This document shows, one piece after another, positions 22,370-35,766 of a stretch of 64,000 nt of DNA. Position numbers and translations under genes: made by a program. Origin of the DNA: Hypoxylon rubiginosum (taxonomy: Eukaryota > Ascomycota > Sordariomycetes > Xylariales > Hypoxylaceae); the NCBI GenBank assembly GCA_902806565.1, contig CADCXA010000062.1, forward strand, positions 186,001-250,000, given 5' to 3'. The notes under the pieces were generated by a model. It was not told the DNA's origin, did not search any database, and saw only the letters and a list, made by a program, of their open reading frames with translations. Position 1 is the first letter of the stretch. Every line of letters begins with the position of its first letter.

Positions 22370-22930
22370 TACGGGGATGACGGGTGTGGCTTTTTGATAG
22401 TGACGTGGACGGTGCTGATGAATGACTCTGAGTTATCCTTACTCAATCGGTTCATGCTGGTAGATCATCTTGAGGAGGTGGTGACGACTTCAAGCCCGAT
22501 GATGGACCCTAGCTTCACGGCGGTTTGCCTAGTAGGCTCGATCTGACCGTCCAGGGAGCTTTTCCTGAGCGTAACACCAGAAGGAATCGGAACCATGTGA
22601 CATTGAACTACTAATCGACTCAATTCGGACGTTATTAAGAACCCATATTAACACACCAGCGGCATCTCCGGCCCCGTGTAGGACGGGACCCGGAGGAAGA
22701 AGGTGGTTTGGGCGATTCGCTCATCGAGGTTGACGTCTCCGAAATTGGCAATAGTTTGTACGAACTGATGACCCCTGGCATAGTAGCTGAATGTGAAGTT
22801 TGCTTCCTTGCGAGGCTGATATTTTTAGCTTGGGCCAGCGCAGGAGCCAACGGCCCAGAGCCGGACCCTCGGTGTTTGGTCACAGTGCCACAGGAAGGAC
22901 GGAAGTTCTACTTCGTACCGATGAAGTGCC
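22370..22930 (-). pseudogene. Relic of an unidentified protein gene
   Basis: Reading the minus strand from about 22925 gives a protein-like frame: YEVELPSFLWHCDQTPRVRL, a stop, then FTFSYYARGHQFVQTIANFG and RIAQTTFFLRVPSYTGPEM. A shifted frame continues with HMVPIPSGVTLRKSSLDG and GSIIGLEVVTTSSR, and a third with ESFISTVHVTIKKPHP. The order and composition look like one protein broken by at least two stops and two frame changes. Beta-rich character is apparent. Family not recognised. Confidence 0.45.
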
Positions 22931-25900
22931 CATCACAGTCGTACAGGAGCGGTTCCGGTTGCGCGGGACTGGGAAATGAGCGTAATCAATAGTATGAGTC
23001 ACATGCTTGCTTGTCTGCTTGTTATCTATCTCTGGTCGCCGACTACTAAAAGATGGAGAGGCGGTAGGGTTGGATTTTATGTCACCAACTGGACCTAAGG
23101 CTGATAACCAAACTGACTGAGTACAGGTAGCTAGGTAGAGCTGAAAGCTGAAAGAACAAAGAACTTGACTGCTTGGAGACATTGGCCCCACACAGAGTCT
23201 AGAATCTAGAATCTGGAGTACCTAACGGATAATAGCATCTGAAACTGATGTCATCTCAACTTCTGCCCGTCCCCGGAATGGCGGTGGAGAGCTTCAATGA
23301 AGAAGCCTTTGTGCATGAGCTAGGTGTGACGACGTGGCGGCTGTCAAACAAACCTGTCAAACAATCTGACATACCTAGATCGATTTGTCGAACAGGTGGC
23401 CTGCCATATGCAAGGCTAAGATAGAGTCTTTCGTTGGTTATACATACGATAAGCACGTATGGACATATGTATGTGCTATGTTCCGCATTGCTTAGGAACT
23501 AAGGGGGATTCTGGATCGTGTTTCGAGATATCTGCAGTCATCTATCTACCTGCAGTCATCCAGCGTTGGGCACGAGACTAGTGGCGATGAGAGTCCAACG
23601 GCTTTGTCCCGATAAGCTGGCAATTGGGTTAGCACATCATGAGAGTCCATTCATTGCCCAATGCTGTTCTGTTCCTGCATTTTCATGTGTTGTGCTTGTC
23701 TTGCATTGCAGCATTAAAGTGCATGCAGCTACGTAGCTGTCTCTCAGTCATGGGACGGCCTAAGCTGACTACGGGCATAGTCGCGATGGTCAGCAGAACG
23801 GTTGCAATTCTAAAATGCTCCGAAACCCCAGAGCCCCGGCCCAAGGAACCGGGCGCTAAACAAGTGTGTTTGATCTGGTGCCATGGAATACGAAATCATA
23901 TACGGAATAGGATGTCGTGGTGTTCAACGGAGAGCCTTACTACATATGCCAACCTATTCGTTAGCGGCCAAGTCAAAGCAGACTTGGGTTGTTAGTGCCG
24001 GGTAGAATCAAGATTCGATTCTTCCAAGAGCTGTGGTATTATCGTAGAACATTATTCTGCCATCTACCATCTGCCATCTGCCCGAAGGAGAAGTATCGTA
24101 CGTGCTGTCTACCTGGGTATGTACATAGTACATAGAGGCTTAGAAGTTAGATTGGGTGTGACTTGCGATTGGCGGCACAGCATCCTTGTCGCTTATCTCG
24201 AACCTGATCGTCGTTTCTTTCAGCTGATCGTGGGTCTCGCATCCCGCCGTAACGCAAGTTTGGGACGAGGCGGACGAACATACGGTCAGGAATTATTGAT
24301 AGCTTTTGATGCCTGCATGCCTAGTCTGCTAGTGTCGACATACGTCAACAGTTCCCTGATAGCGGCAGGTCGCAGGAGGAAATTTGCACGTGCTGTATCT
24401 CTAGCGCTTCGGTAGAATTTGGTAGAATATGCGATGTTTCAAACAAGATGGGGCAAGTCGGCGACACATTGGCATAATTTCACTGAAACTAATATTAAAA
24501 AAAGAGAATAATTCCCCAGCCCTAATTGTAGTTTTAGCTACGGTACTACAAATGCAGGAACACTTAACGTATGTATCGACAATGAGTTCGGCGTCGATAG
24601 ATCGGATGAAAAGCCGGACAGGTACCTTACATAGATCTAGCCGGATCAGCGGATCTAGACAGAAAGCCACTGCCGGGGAGACTAGGCTCAGACAGCTAAG
24701 ACTGAGCCGAAATATTGCATGATAGATAACGGGCTTACATGGTGGCGTCGAAGTTGAGAGTGATCGGAGCATGGAGGTGAAGAGGCGCTTTTTCCCTGGC
24801 CTGTTTCATCGGACAGTATGTTGATATTCGTTGATATTGGCGATGTTCTTCTCCCTTTCATCACATTGCCCTGATCTGCCTGATCCACGTTCCACGTTCC
24901 ATGACGTCTCTAAGCGCCGCCCATTTAATAATACGGGTTGAAACAAAACAAGACTGCAAGTGGCTTTCCTTTCTAAGATGGCAATTTGACAAAAAGAAAT
25001 GCGACATTGGTGCTCATTCGAGATGTTGAAATCTTCTAGGCAATTTATGCACATCATACTATGTATGTCCCAAAGATACAATTTTGGACTTCTAATGCTG
25101 GCTCGTACGAGACGGGAGTTTCGAGTAGAGATTAAAGAGGTGGACATTTTGGCATTTCGTATGCGCTTCGAAAAGTGCATTATCTCGATAACATGCAGCT
25201 CTGAGTAACATTACGAGCAGACGAGTTACAGAGTTCTGGTGGAGTCGGAGACTTTGCACCGCTAACCCTGACCCTTACGGGCCTTACCCCTCTCAACTTA
25301 TTTTACCCCTGACTTCCCCTGTCAGACGCAGTCTTTATTGGCTGAAGAAGTGTGCGGTTCCTGAATAAATGGAGAATGATAAGAAGGAATTTATTCCGTA
25401 CTTGGTGGATATATACTCCTTAGAGCTTAGAGTGCAGGAGCATAGAAAAGCGCTAGTATGGATTTGGTAGCATATGTAGATGTAGTCAGAGGCTGCATCA
25501 CATCATACAAGTACACAAAGTTCCGGATTCACGGACTCACTCACTACATGTAGGCTCTCTCCATTTTAGCTTTCCTATGGACGTAAACACGGGAGTCCGG
25601 TCCGGCGCACTGGGAGTACCACTGAGTATTACTGAGTATCATCTAGAAGTTAACACATCTCTTTCTCTTCCTGTTTTCCATCTTGTCAGGGTCTCACGAA
25701 TCCTACGCAACCTCAACTTACAACCCAATGGGGGAACTGATGAGAAGAGTGTCCCCTGTCTATCATGTGCCTGGGCGCTGGGCCCTGCATCGAACCGCGC
25801 AGCCGCGCCGACATATTCCCCACTGCGGACCAGTCAATTCTTACCATCTAAACCCCTGCAGGTACGGTACATGATATATTTCTCAGACAATTGAGGAAGA

Positions 25901-28460
25901 TGGGAGAGACGGGGCCCACAGGTTAACCTGGATGGGATGGGATGAAAGAATGCGGATGGCGGAGTCTCGCTACGGTCATCGATTTTTGCTCACGATGATC
26001 GTCCAATTCTTGTCATTTCTCTGCCCAACCTACGCGTACACACAGTTGTGTACACAGGCTGGACACGTAGATTCTTGTTCGGACAAGCCGGTCTCGTAAC
26101 AGCATGCAAGCCATGCCATCTTCATTTAGACGTTGCTGCTCCATGTTTCATATCAATCCTCTGGTCCAAGGTTGTCGATCATCACGAGGTGTTTCATGAA
26201 ATAAATGCACTGACGAACCACCCAGGGAGCCCAAGGCCACTAAGCCACACGACCTCGCATACAGGTCTATAATCCATCCTACTTATCCGTCTCCATGATA
26301 TCCGATGCCATTCAGCAGTAAGTTTTCAAATACACGTGTGACTGAGTGGTTCTGAGAGGCTTCGAGAAAATTACTTATGCATATGGAATCATGACATGAC
26401 TTTGTCAGATGCTAGATGAATTAAAAAGGGTTGATATGTGATATGGACATTCTAACATTTGATATAGACAAGGTTAAAAGTAGAGTTGTAACGTCTACGC
26501 GGAGGAACATGCTTCATACAGTTTAAATGATAACGATAAAGGGCTACGCTAAAGGCAACTGTTCCGGGCGTAGGGGTAGTCAATAGTCGATCCATCTTTG
26601 CCCTTTTCCCTTTTCGCTCTTCCCACTTTCTTCCCCACCTCTTCTTCTCTTGCAACATCTCCTTCTAAAGATGTTTCTACGCTGCTACGTTCTATGCCAA
26701 TGTGTACTTTATACTCCTTGAATAACAGATCCATTCTCCATTCTCCAGTCTCCAGCTCTCCATTAACCGAGTAGATAAATGGATCTCGCATTTAATAAAT
26801 AAATAAAGTTGTTGCTACAATTGTGTGACCGCTAGACCGCCGAGCACAAGTCTATCATCCCTGACAAGGACCGATATTTTACATTTAGACATTCAACGCG
26901 CACGACGCGGTGGCGCAAGCTAACCGAACATTTCTCAAGTACTATTGTATCTGTTATCACCTAAGAAAAAGGGCACTTTAGAATATGAACATGACTTTGT
27001 GTTTTTCTTTCATGAATTGAGAAGGATACGAGATAGAGATATTAGCGAATTCCCAAGCCACTTGCTTACTAAATGAATTCATCCATACTAAATTGATAAT
27101 TGCTAATTCTTATTATTCTTGTCTACATCATAGCTTCATCTCTTTCAGTTGTTGCCTCTCTCTCAATCTCTCCAATACCTTGGATGTTCCCCCTTTACCA
27201 TCATTATACCTTTAGTTGACTATAGCATCCACTTATTTTTTCCACCTCGCTTCTGGTTTAATCAATAGCGTGAAGCCCTTCCCTATTACTACCGTCTTTG
27301 TACACTAGCCAACCGAACTAATTTTATCATTATCATTTTCCGTTACTTTTATCGCACCTGCGGGTAGTTTACGGCGATACTTTGTACTTTTCATTCCCTA
27401 TCACCCACCACCCACCACCCACCACCCGTCACCACACCCATCACCACCCTGTACAATACAACAAGTCTGCTGCAAGTCCAAGTCCAGATCCCTCCCCTTT
27501 CTTTGTACACCAACCCCGACCGCCTTGCGCCCTGTCGCAGTCCCAGTCTTTGAGCGCCAAACCCCTCTTCGTTGATTTCCAATTCCAATCAATTCCCGTG
27601 CAACTTCTATTGCACGACCGCTTTTAGAGTCTACATATGTCTTGAATCGAGTATTATTAGTGTGCGACTTGATTCTATTCTGCGGCTTGTTTTGTCGCAG
27701 CGCAACGTAGCGCAGCCCTCTATTCGCCCGTTCAGACGGCCTTATGTTGTCAAACCCTTCTTTCTACACCAAGCGAACATCGACGAGGTAGTCGCCAAGA
27801 TTACCTGTTGCCCTACCACGGAATCAGGACTTAAGAATCGACGAGGGACTAAATATAACCCTGAAGTTTTCCTTAATCGCGACTGTCTCACAGCCATAGG
27901 CGTCTAGACTCGAACAACTTTGGTATCTTGTTGGCCGATCAGCAGAAACGGCCGAGAGGAAAGCCTCCCTTGCGAAGATCCGAATCAGCTATTCCGAACA
28001 CTCGACGGATCGAACCCCTTCCGGTTTAACCACGTTGTCACTGGCGCTCGCTGGCCCGTTGTGCCCACATCAACCCCGATCCATTCCAGACCCAACCAGA
28101 GCGAATCACTCCGAAATACGTCGATATTATATCCACAGCCAACGCAGACGTACAGGCTAGGACCGACGACAGGACCCTCACGATTGTGTTTACGACCAAC
28201 AGAACCAATTCGCACTTGGCAGCCAGCCGACACTCGATAGATTACTGAAAAGCTTCACCGGGCTCGTAACCACGAAAAGAAAAAAGGGGGGAAATCTAAT
28301 CAATTGCGCCGAATAGGAACATTCTGATAGTGGTGGAATGATTGCAACTCACAATTGCTCCTAGTAAAGTGCTACGGTTTTTGTTAGTCGAGCAAGCGGC
28401 AGTTCAGACGAACGAACGACCAACGAAATACGAACGAAAAGACGATTACCCCTGCCAAAC
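22931..28460. other. Gene-poor 5.5-kb region including the long RasGAP leader
   Basis: No supported coding gene. Several 60-120 codon frames occur on both strands but none has a signal, domain or splice structure. From about 27100 to 28460 the plus strand is strongly pyrimidine-rich, which fits the promoter and long 5' leader of the RasGAP gene. A CACCC microsatellite sits at 27402-27450. The 111-codon frame at 27572-27907 could be an upstream ORF in that leader. Confidence 0.45.
27402..27450 (+). repeat. CCACCCA microsatellite
   Basis: Tandem CACCCAC/CACCACC units (TCACCCACCACCCACCACCC and a degenerate tail) in the pyrimidine-rich upstream region of the RasGAP gene. Confidence 0.7.
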
Positions 28461-31023
28461 ATGTCAGTCATGTTGCAAACCCCTTCTAGGGCGTCGACCG
28501 CGTCGTCTTCCTCCTTCCAACCCATTTCGCGCCAAAACACCATGTCTTCCTACGAAGGTTCGCGCTCGGCGCGTCAATCCAAGCGATACTCAATGTCGGC
28601 TTTGTACCTGTCCATGTCGGCGAACGAGTCGGATCTAGAGATCGAAGACGACTTAGCAAAAGGTAGGATGATGAATAACAGCCTTGTCAGAATTTACGTG
28701 GGCTAACGCTTGCGCACCATAGCCCAAAAGATCCTGCGGGAGCTGAAGTCCAAGATATCCTCACAATCTAAGAAGAACTTTGTCCTCGAGAAGGATGTTC
28801 GTTATCTCGACTCTCGGATTGCCCTACTTATTCAGAACCGAATGGCCTTGGAAGAGGTGTGTTAAGTCTCTTTCTTTTATCGATTTTCTTACAGCTAAAT
28901 CGATCTCTAGCAAAATGAAGTAGCGAGCCATCTGGAAGATGCTACCGATTTACAAGAAGGCGCATTTCCCAACGACGACAAGACGCAGAAGTACGGCAAC
29001 CTCTTGTTCTTATTGCAGTCCGAACCTAGGCACATAGCCCACCTCTGTCGCCTGGTGTCCATGTCCGAGATCGACTCTCTGCTGCAGACTGTTATGTTCA
29101 CGATCTATGGAAACCAGTACGAAAGCCGTGAAGAACATCTCCTCTTGACTATGTTTCAGGTACGTCCAACACTTGCAGAGTAGGGCGGCCTTAGCAGTTG
29201 ACAATTTCTAGTCTGTTCTTACATATCAATTCGATACGACACCGGAATATTCCTCCCTGCTCCGAGCGAATACACCAGTCTCTCGCATGATGACTACCTA
29301 CACTAGGCGTGGACCGGGACAGAGCTTCTTGCGAGCGGTACTGGCCCATAGAATTAACAGCCTGATTGAGTTGACGGACCTTGACCTCGAAATCAACCCG
29401 CTCAAGGTTTACGAGCGCATGTGCCAACAGATTGAGGAGGATACTGGCAGTCTTCCGCCTTCGCTTCCTAGGGGGATCACCGGAGAGCAGGCTGCCGAAA
29501 ATCCACAAGTGCAGGCTATCATAGAGCCACGATTAACCATGCTCACGGAAATTGCCAACGGTTTTCTGACCACAATTATCGAAGGGCTCGATGAGGCTCC
29601 TTATGGTATTCGGTGGATATGCAAGCAGATTCGAAGTCTGACCAAGCGAAAGTACCCTGACGCGAACGACCAGGTTATTTGCACACTGATCGGCGGCTTT
29701 TTCTTTCTGCGTTTCATCAATCCCGCCATCGTAACGCCGAAATCTTACATGCTCATTGATGGAGTCCCCTCTGAGCGGCCACGGCGAACGCTCACACTGG
29801 TGGCTAAGATGTTGCAGAATCTAGCGAACAAGCCATCGTATGCGAAGGAACCATATATGGCGAAGTTACAGCCGTTCATTCAGCAGAACAAGGACCGGGT
29901 CAACAAGTTCATGTTAGACCTATGTGAAGTTCAAGACTTCTATGAGAGTCTCGAGATGGATAACTATGTTGCACTCTCTAAGAAGGATCTGGAACTATCC
30001 ATTACTCTGAACGAGATATACGCCATGCACGCCTTGATCGAGAAGCATACCGGAGAGCTCTGCAAGGACGAGAACTCACACTTATCGCAAATCATAGTGG
30101 AACTGGGCCGTGCTCCTCCGCAAGTTCCTCGGAAGGAAAACAGAGCTATTAATCTCCCCCTATTTAGCCGATGGGAGACCGCCATAGACGATCTAACCGC
30201 TGCTCTAGACATTACGCAAGAGGAAGTTTACTTCATGGAAGCCAAGTCCATCTTCGTGCAAGTCATGCGGTCAATTCCTGCTAACAACTCGGTGGCTCGA
30301 CGTCCGCTCCGGCTGGAACGAATTGCAGATGCGGCAGCTACGTCGAGGAACGATGCAGTCATGGTGCGAAAGGGTATCCGAGCTATGGAACTTCTCAGTC
30401 AACTCCAGGAGATGAAGGTCATTGATAAGTCAGACCAGTTCGGCCTATTGAGGGATGAGGTCGAGCAGGAATTACAGCATCTAGGATCTTTGAAGGACGG
30501 TGTAATTGTAGAGACGGCGAAACTCGAAGAGGTCTATAAGACAATCAGAGACCACAACACGTACCTTGTCGGTCAACTCGACACCTACAAGAGTTACCTG
30601 CACAACGTACGAAGTCAATCCGAAGGCACGAGACGAAAGCAGCAGAAACAGCAAGTCCTCGGCCCCTATAAGTTCACCCATCAGCAACTAGAGAAGGAGG
30701 GCGTCATTCAAAAGAGCAATGTTCCCGACAACAGGAGAGCGAACATCTACTTCAACTTTACTAGTCCTTTACCTGGAACTTTTGTGATCTCGCTGCACTA
30801 CAAAGGTTGGTTAAAAGAGCCCGCCCACTTTCCTTTTTTGCTTGCAGACTGACTTTATGTAGGACGCAATCGTGGTCTCTTAGAACTCGATCTCAAACTC
30901 GACGACCTGTTGGAGATGCAGAAGGACAACCAAGACGATTTAGATCTTGAGTATGTCCAATTCAACGTGACCAAGGTCCTAGCCTTGTTGAATAAGCGCT
31001 TTGCCCGGAAGAAAGGCTGGTGA
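28461..31023 (+). CDS. gap1: Ras GTPase-activating protein, Gap1/Sar1 type, five exons
   Basis: Exons 28461-28662, 28723-28856, 28911-29159, 29212-30805 and 30863-31023 give 779 aa, close to fission-yeast Gap1 in length. The N-terminus is Ser-rich and disordered. A helical region follows ([19 protein letters not shown]). The RasGAP catalytic domain spans about residues 170-420, with a candidate arginine finger R236 (SFLRAVLAH) and the hallmark FLRFINPA at residues 360-367. The RasGAP C-terminal domain (PF03836 type) runs from about residue 560 to the end, KRFARKKGW. It should stimulate GTP hydrolysis on Ras at the plasma membrane and so limit cAMP and MAPK signalling. The last donor is a weak GTTGGT, and the frame fit on both sides supports it. 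There are no IQ or calponin domains, so this is not IQGAP. Confidence 0.93.
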
Positions 31024-33500
31024 TTGTGAGATATCAGCATTCTGTTAATTCCCGGGTCACTGGCCCGTTTCCCCAGCAATCTTGGGCGTTTGCTTCTAGG
31101 ACTCGGCATGGCGTTTACGGCTGATTACGACTTGATACCAACTTTTTCCTTTTATATACCTACCTAACTTCAGGTACCCACCATACCAGTGCAGCACTCA
31201 TTCCGGGCGGGATTTGCGCCCAGCCGATTTGGCTGCGGGTTGAGAGTTACTTCCGACGCCAATTACAAAGGCATAATATCGGTCTTTTTCTAATAATCAG
31301 AACACGACCACATTTCCTAAGACCCCCATCCGCCCGCGGGCCTGCGGGCTCATGTTGGATGGATACAATCACGAATTTCCTATTATGGAGGCGTTGTCTC
31401 TAGTTTCACCGGCAGTTGGGACTGTCATTGGCGTGCTACGCCACGCACGCGACGGGAGTGGTTATATATGTCACTCGTCCAGGATTGCAACCATAGGCTC
31501 GTTGGGGAGTTAGGAGGCATGGCATGGAGATGCTTGTCATCCCCACCAATGCTATCTCGTCGGGACCGAGTGAAGGGAATATGACTGAGAGGCGTTTATA
31601 TCCAGGCTGTCGAACATTTGTCGGGACACGGAAAGGGGTTTAAGTACCTAGCGGGGAGGGGGGGAAGGGATTTTTCCGCAAGTCTATATTGCTTGGCTGT
31701 TGTTAACTTCGGCTGGTCCGGCGGCTTTTTGTCTTGCTATTTCTGTGCCTTATTTTCCTCGAGCTCCGGGCAGGGATTTGTAGAAGGGGTTCTTTATACG
31801 TGGCTCGTAGATACACATGAATGAACTCGAGAAAATCTCAATGTTAATGATGATTGTTACTACCAGTTGGTGATTTGAACTTGATCGTAATTTCCACGTC
31901 GAGCTTTTATATAATAGAAGGACAGGAACCTCCGGAGCATTTAGTCCTCACATGTCACCGCCATCATCAAGTCCGTAGTGCCTAATCCGGAGGATACCTA
32001 CCCTAAATAAAAGGACCTCAGCTTATGGAATGTGATTAGACGTGATAACACTGCAGAGTCTCGTCTCGTTCAACCTGGCGGCACCGATGTGCTTATGGAT
32101 CCTGTATCAGGTGAGTCGTGCCTTCATAGTTCAAATCCACGGCATGACGGGAAGTCCTCCCAATACACTGTGTCATCAATAACATTGGCGCATTCTCGCA
32201 GCACGAGAGCGACTTCATTTCTGCGCTACGCCCCCGAGGTGGCTTTGCCGAGAAGGCGGGCTCGTACCTTCATCCTTGCTGATCGGGTATCAGAGTAATT
32301 CCTTGTGCCAGTAGCAAACGTCCACGGTAACAAAAGGGATAGGCCGGACGGGAGCAGAGCTGAAGCGCTTGTCGCCTCAGACAAAATCTCGTCTGCTGAA
32401 CAGTTGGAACCGGCCACTAACCTCCCCCATCAGGGCAACGAAGCAGGCAAGCGCGTACAGCTCATCGAGCTAGTTAAGACGAACAACTTGGTTTTCGGGT
32501 AGACAAGCAAGTCCTCCCCGACAGTCCTGCTTCTGAGGTCAGATCTAGCTTGGGAAGGGATTACGAGAACCTGAGCGCGGACTGGTCAGCCCAATACTAA
32601 AGCTGTCGGACCTCATGAGCTATGCGAGCTCATTTAGTAATAAAAGGGGGGATTGGAATAACCGTTCATGAGAAGCAATCGGCGAGGATAGAGAGGACCA
32701 CAACATTTTCGAAGCCTAAGAAGCCCTCACTTCACGTTCCCATGTTAAGTCTATGTAAGAACTAAAGAGTGCACAGAGGCTCAAAATAGCTGCTCGGTAT
32801 ATCAGCTAGTTTAAGTAGCATTGACGTCGCTCTAGTCACTGACCTCCATGCTCCCCATTGACAGAAAGGGCTTGATTTCCGTCGATGCTACTACGTCTTG
32901 GCAGCTCAATTTGGCCCCTATTGACGGGATTATTATAGAGTTTACCACCGAATGCACTGATCTGCGGGGGAGCCGGCCGGGGTGGCTGACAGCCGGCCAA
33001 GTCAGATGTCGTGACTTTAGCCGCCGATGTAACCAGGAGGGCAACAATAACATCATAAAAATATCAGAAAAATCAAGTTTAAAGAATGAGATCACGAGCA
33101 ATCGTATACGGGAATAGGAAGGCCTTTTGACTAGTATCGGTCTAGTTTCTCAACGAGGAAACATAGGGTAAAGTAAGATGTGGGATTTTGACCCCATAAT
33201 AGCTGCGTGGGTAGCGATCGGGCATCGTCCTTGGTGCGCTTCTAAAGCGCATCGCATCGCGGGCCTGACATTCGTATTTTAATATGCATACAGCCACGGG
33301 GCATGCCACCCCAGAAATCCGGATATCCATATTGCTTTCCCCACAGCGGGTAGGATGTTTTTATCCCTGACCTTTCTTGCGTTATATGAATAGGACAGCT
33401 CGCCGCTTTGCGCGAAGGTGAGATGCCTTCCGCGTTCAATCGAATTGCCTGCATGTCGATCTTCCTCCCTCGCAATTGATGATCCTCTTTTAATCGAAAC
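31024..33500. other. Intergenic region, 2.5 kb
   Basis: No intact gene or clear element. Short frames at 31618-31824, 32032-32502 and 32832-33117 lack protein features. The last 150 bases serve as the promoter of the GH43 gene. Confidence 0.45.
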
Positions 33501-35125
33501 ATGCATCTACTCCGCACATTGCTCCTCGCGGGCCTGTCGTTGCTCGCAGAGGCGAGCCTGCAGGTTGTGCCTGGCGCGACATGGACTACGGTATGTAATT
33601 GAACCCCTAAAACGTCAAATGCTAAAATAATCTACCCGGGAATGACCCCCCTATTCTCATCTCCACCTAAAAGCGCGCCACCCCTTATCTAACATGCGCA
33701 CAGTCTAATAACGAGCACCTACAAGCCCATGGCGGCGGCTTGATCAAGGTAGATGGATTGTACTACCTGGTCGGCGAGGACAAGACCACCGGCAGCGCGT
33801 TCCAGAACGTGAACTGCTACTCGTCGCCGGACCTCGTGCAGTGGACGTACGTGGGCGCGCTGCTCACGCGCACGAGCTCGGGGGAGCTGGGACCGAACCG
33901 GGTGGTGGAGCGACCAAAGGTTCTGTTCAACAAGGCGACCGGCAAGTACGTGCTGTACATGCACATCGACTCGTCGAACTACGGGGACGCGAAGGTCGGC
34001 GTCGCGGTCGGCGACAGCGTGTGCGGGTCGTACACCTACCGGGGCTCGTTCCGGCCGCTGGGCCACCAGAGCCGGGACATGGGCCTGTTTGCCGACGACG
34101 ACGGCACCGGGTACTTGCTGTCCGAGGACCGCGAGAACGGGCTGCGCATCATGAAGCTGAGCGCCGACTACCTCAACGTGACCGAGAGCACGTACCTGTG
34201 GGGCGACAGCATCGAGGCCCCCGCGCTGCTCAAGCTGAACGGGCGGTACTTTATGTTCGGATCCAAACTGACCGGTTGGGACCCAAATGACAACGTCTAC
34301 AGCACGTCGACCTCCCTGACCTCTGGCTGGAGCGCCTGGACCACCTTTGCCGACGCCGGCAGTAAGACGTACACGTCGCAGACTAACTTCGTGCTGCCCG
34401 TCGGGTCCTCGGCCGCCATCTACCTCGGCGACCGGTGGAAGAGCACCAACCTCAGTATGTAACATCAGAAGTCCCCTTTTCTCCTCTTTTCAGCCAGTTT
34501 GGGGGGTAAATATCCCTAAATAAGAACAGTTTAGGAGTCGTCACTCCCGAGACACGCTCGAAGATTCAAATATCCAAGCCCAAAGAAGCGTTTACTGACT
34601 CCCGTCATTGCAGTGACATCCACGTACGTGTGGCTGCCCCTGACCATCTCGGGCTCCAGCGTCAAAATGCCCAACGCCGAGTCGTGGGTGCCGAACCTCT
34701 CCACCACGTCCTCCTCGGCGTCGACCGCGAAGCCCGCCGAGACCGCGTACGAGGGCGAGGCCGCGGCGTACGGGGGCCAGGCCCGCAGCGTGAGCTGCAG
34801 CGGGTGCTCGGGCGGCACGGCGGCGGGCTACGTGGGCGGGCCCGACAAAGGGACGGTGACGTTTAGCGGGGTGCGAAGCGACGCGGCGGCAAAGTCCACG
34901 GTCCGCATCCGCTACGCCAACGGCGATAGTTCCCCGCGGTACGCCAACGTCCGCGTCAACGGCGGCGGCGCCCAGAAGGTCGCGTTCTTGCCTACCGCCG
35001 GCAGCGTGTCCGCGAGCACGCTGCACGTGGACCTGAAGGCCGGAAGCACCAACGAGGTCGTCATAGAGGGTGTCGGCGACGGGTGGGCGCCGGATATCGA
35101 CCGGTTGATTGTTCCCGTGCAGTAA
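33501..35125 (+). CDS. Secreted GH43 exo-beta-1,3-galactanase-like enzyme with C-terminal CBM35
   Basis: Exons 33501-33590, 33704-34454 and 34614-35125, 450 aa, with GTATGT donors and CAG acceptors. Signal peptide HLLRTLLLAGLSLLAEA. The five-bladed GH43 domain starts at AHGGGLIKVDGLYYLVGE. Family subgroup 24 landmarks are Glu99 (VVERPKV), Glu201 (SIEAPALL, general acid) and Gln256 (TSQTNFV). In the Phanerochaete enzyme the corresponding residues are, from memory, E102, E208 and Q263, and the 55-residue spacing between the last two is identical. The last 125 residues (YEGEAAAYGG to DIDRLIVP) form a CBM35 galactan-binding module. It should release galactose from the beta-1,3-galactan backbone of plant arabinogalactan proteins outside the cell. 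GC content is high, as in the amidohydrolase 3' end. Confidence 0.9.
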
Positions 35126-35766
35126 TCGCTAGCGTACAGTACTGTATATAGCTGTAGGACTTCCTGGACTGAATATCAAACCACGATGCCTACATACCTT
35201 GTAAGACTTATCTACCTGGGTACCTGGATACCGGGCTCATAGGTGTCAGTCGTGTCTATACGTGAATTAACATACGTGGCGCGGATTTATTTTTTCAACT
35301 GATACGTGAGACAAGAACATGCGTATCTTACCGTGTCTTTGCTTTCTATGAGAGATGAGAGACACGATAACCGATAACTGGATGCGTCGACTACTAGACA
35401 CTAGCTTACAGGTAACCTCGCTACGGATGTACTATGCAGTGGCAGGCCAACTTATCTACGTGCTTCTTACCTTATTAGATTTAGATGCGATTGTGAGGCG
35501 ATAACCGATAACGCTTTCGTCGGCTCGGCGACTTTCCTAGTTGGGGAAGATCGCTAAGCCGAGGGCTAGGGGGGTCCGGCATCGCGGTACCGAGAAGATT
35601 GCCGGCCGATCGGGGAATCCGCCGGGGGAGCATGTAATAGCTGGCTTGGCCGTGAAATCTTTCTGGAAATATGATGTGAACCACGCCCCTTATTAGTTGA
35701 GTGAACCTAAGATAACGAGGCAGTAGAGAAGCGTCGCATTGGGAAAATAGAGAGGTAAATTTCGGC
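35126..35766. other. Intergenic region between tandem genes
   Basis: 3' end of the GH43 gene and promoter of the amidohydrolase gene. The sequence CGATAACCGATAAC occurs twice (about 35366 and 35500). No gene. Confidence 0.45.

Noticed and set aside
27572..27907. 111-codon frame
   Set aside because: No domain, signal or conserved text; lies in the pyrimidine-rich leader and is at most an upstream ORF.
28461..31023. IQGAP assignment
   Set aside because: Only RasGAP and RasGAP C-terminal domains are present; no calponin-homology, WW or IQ motifs, and length matches Gap1.
32108..32146. tRNA-like T-arm (GTTCAAATCC) flanked by GTCGTGCC and GGCATGAC
   Set aside because: Only about 38 bases long with no D-arm or anticodon arm; a chance hairpin.
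33719..34465. 248-codon minus-strand frame
   Set aside because: Antisense shadow of the GH43 catalytic exon; the sense frame has signal peptide, introns and catalytic residues.
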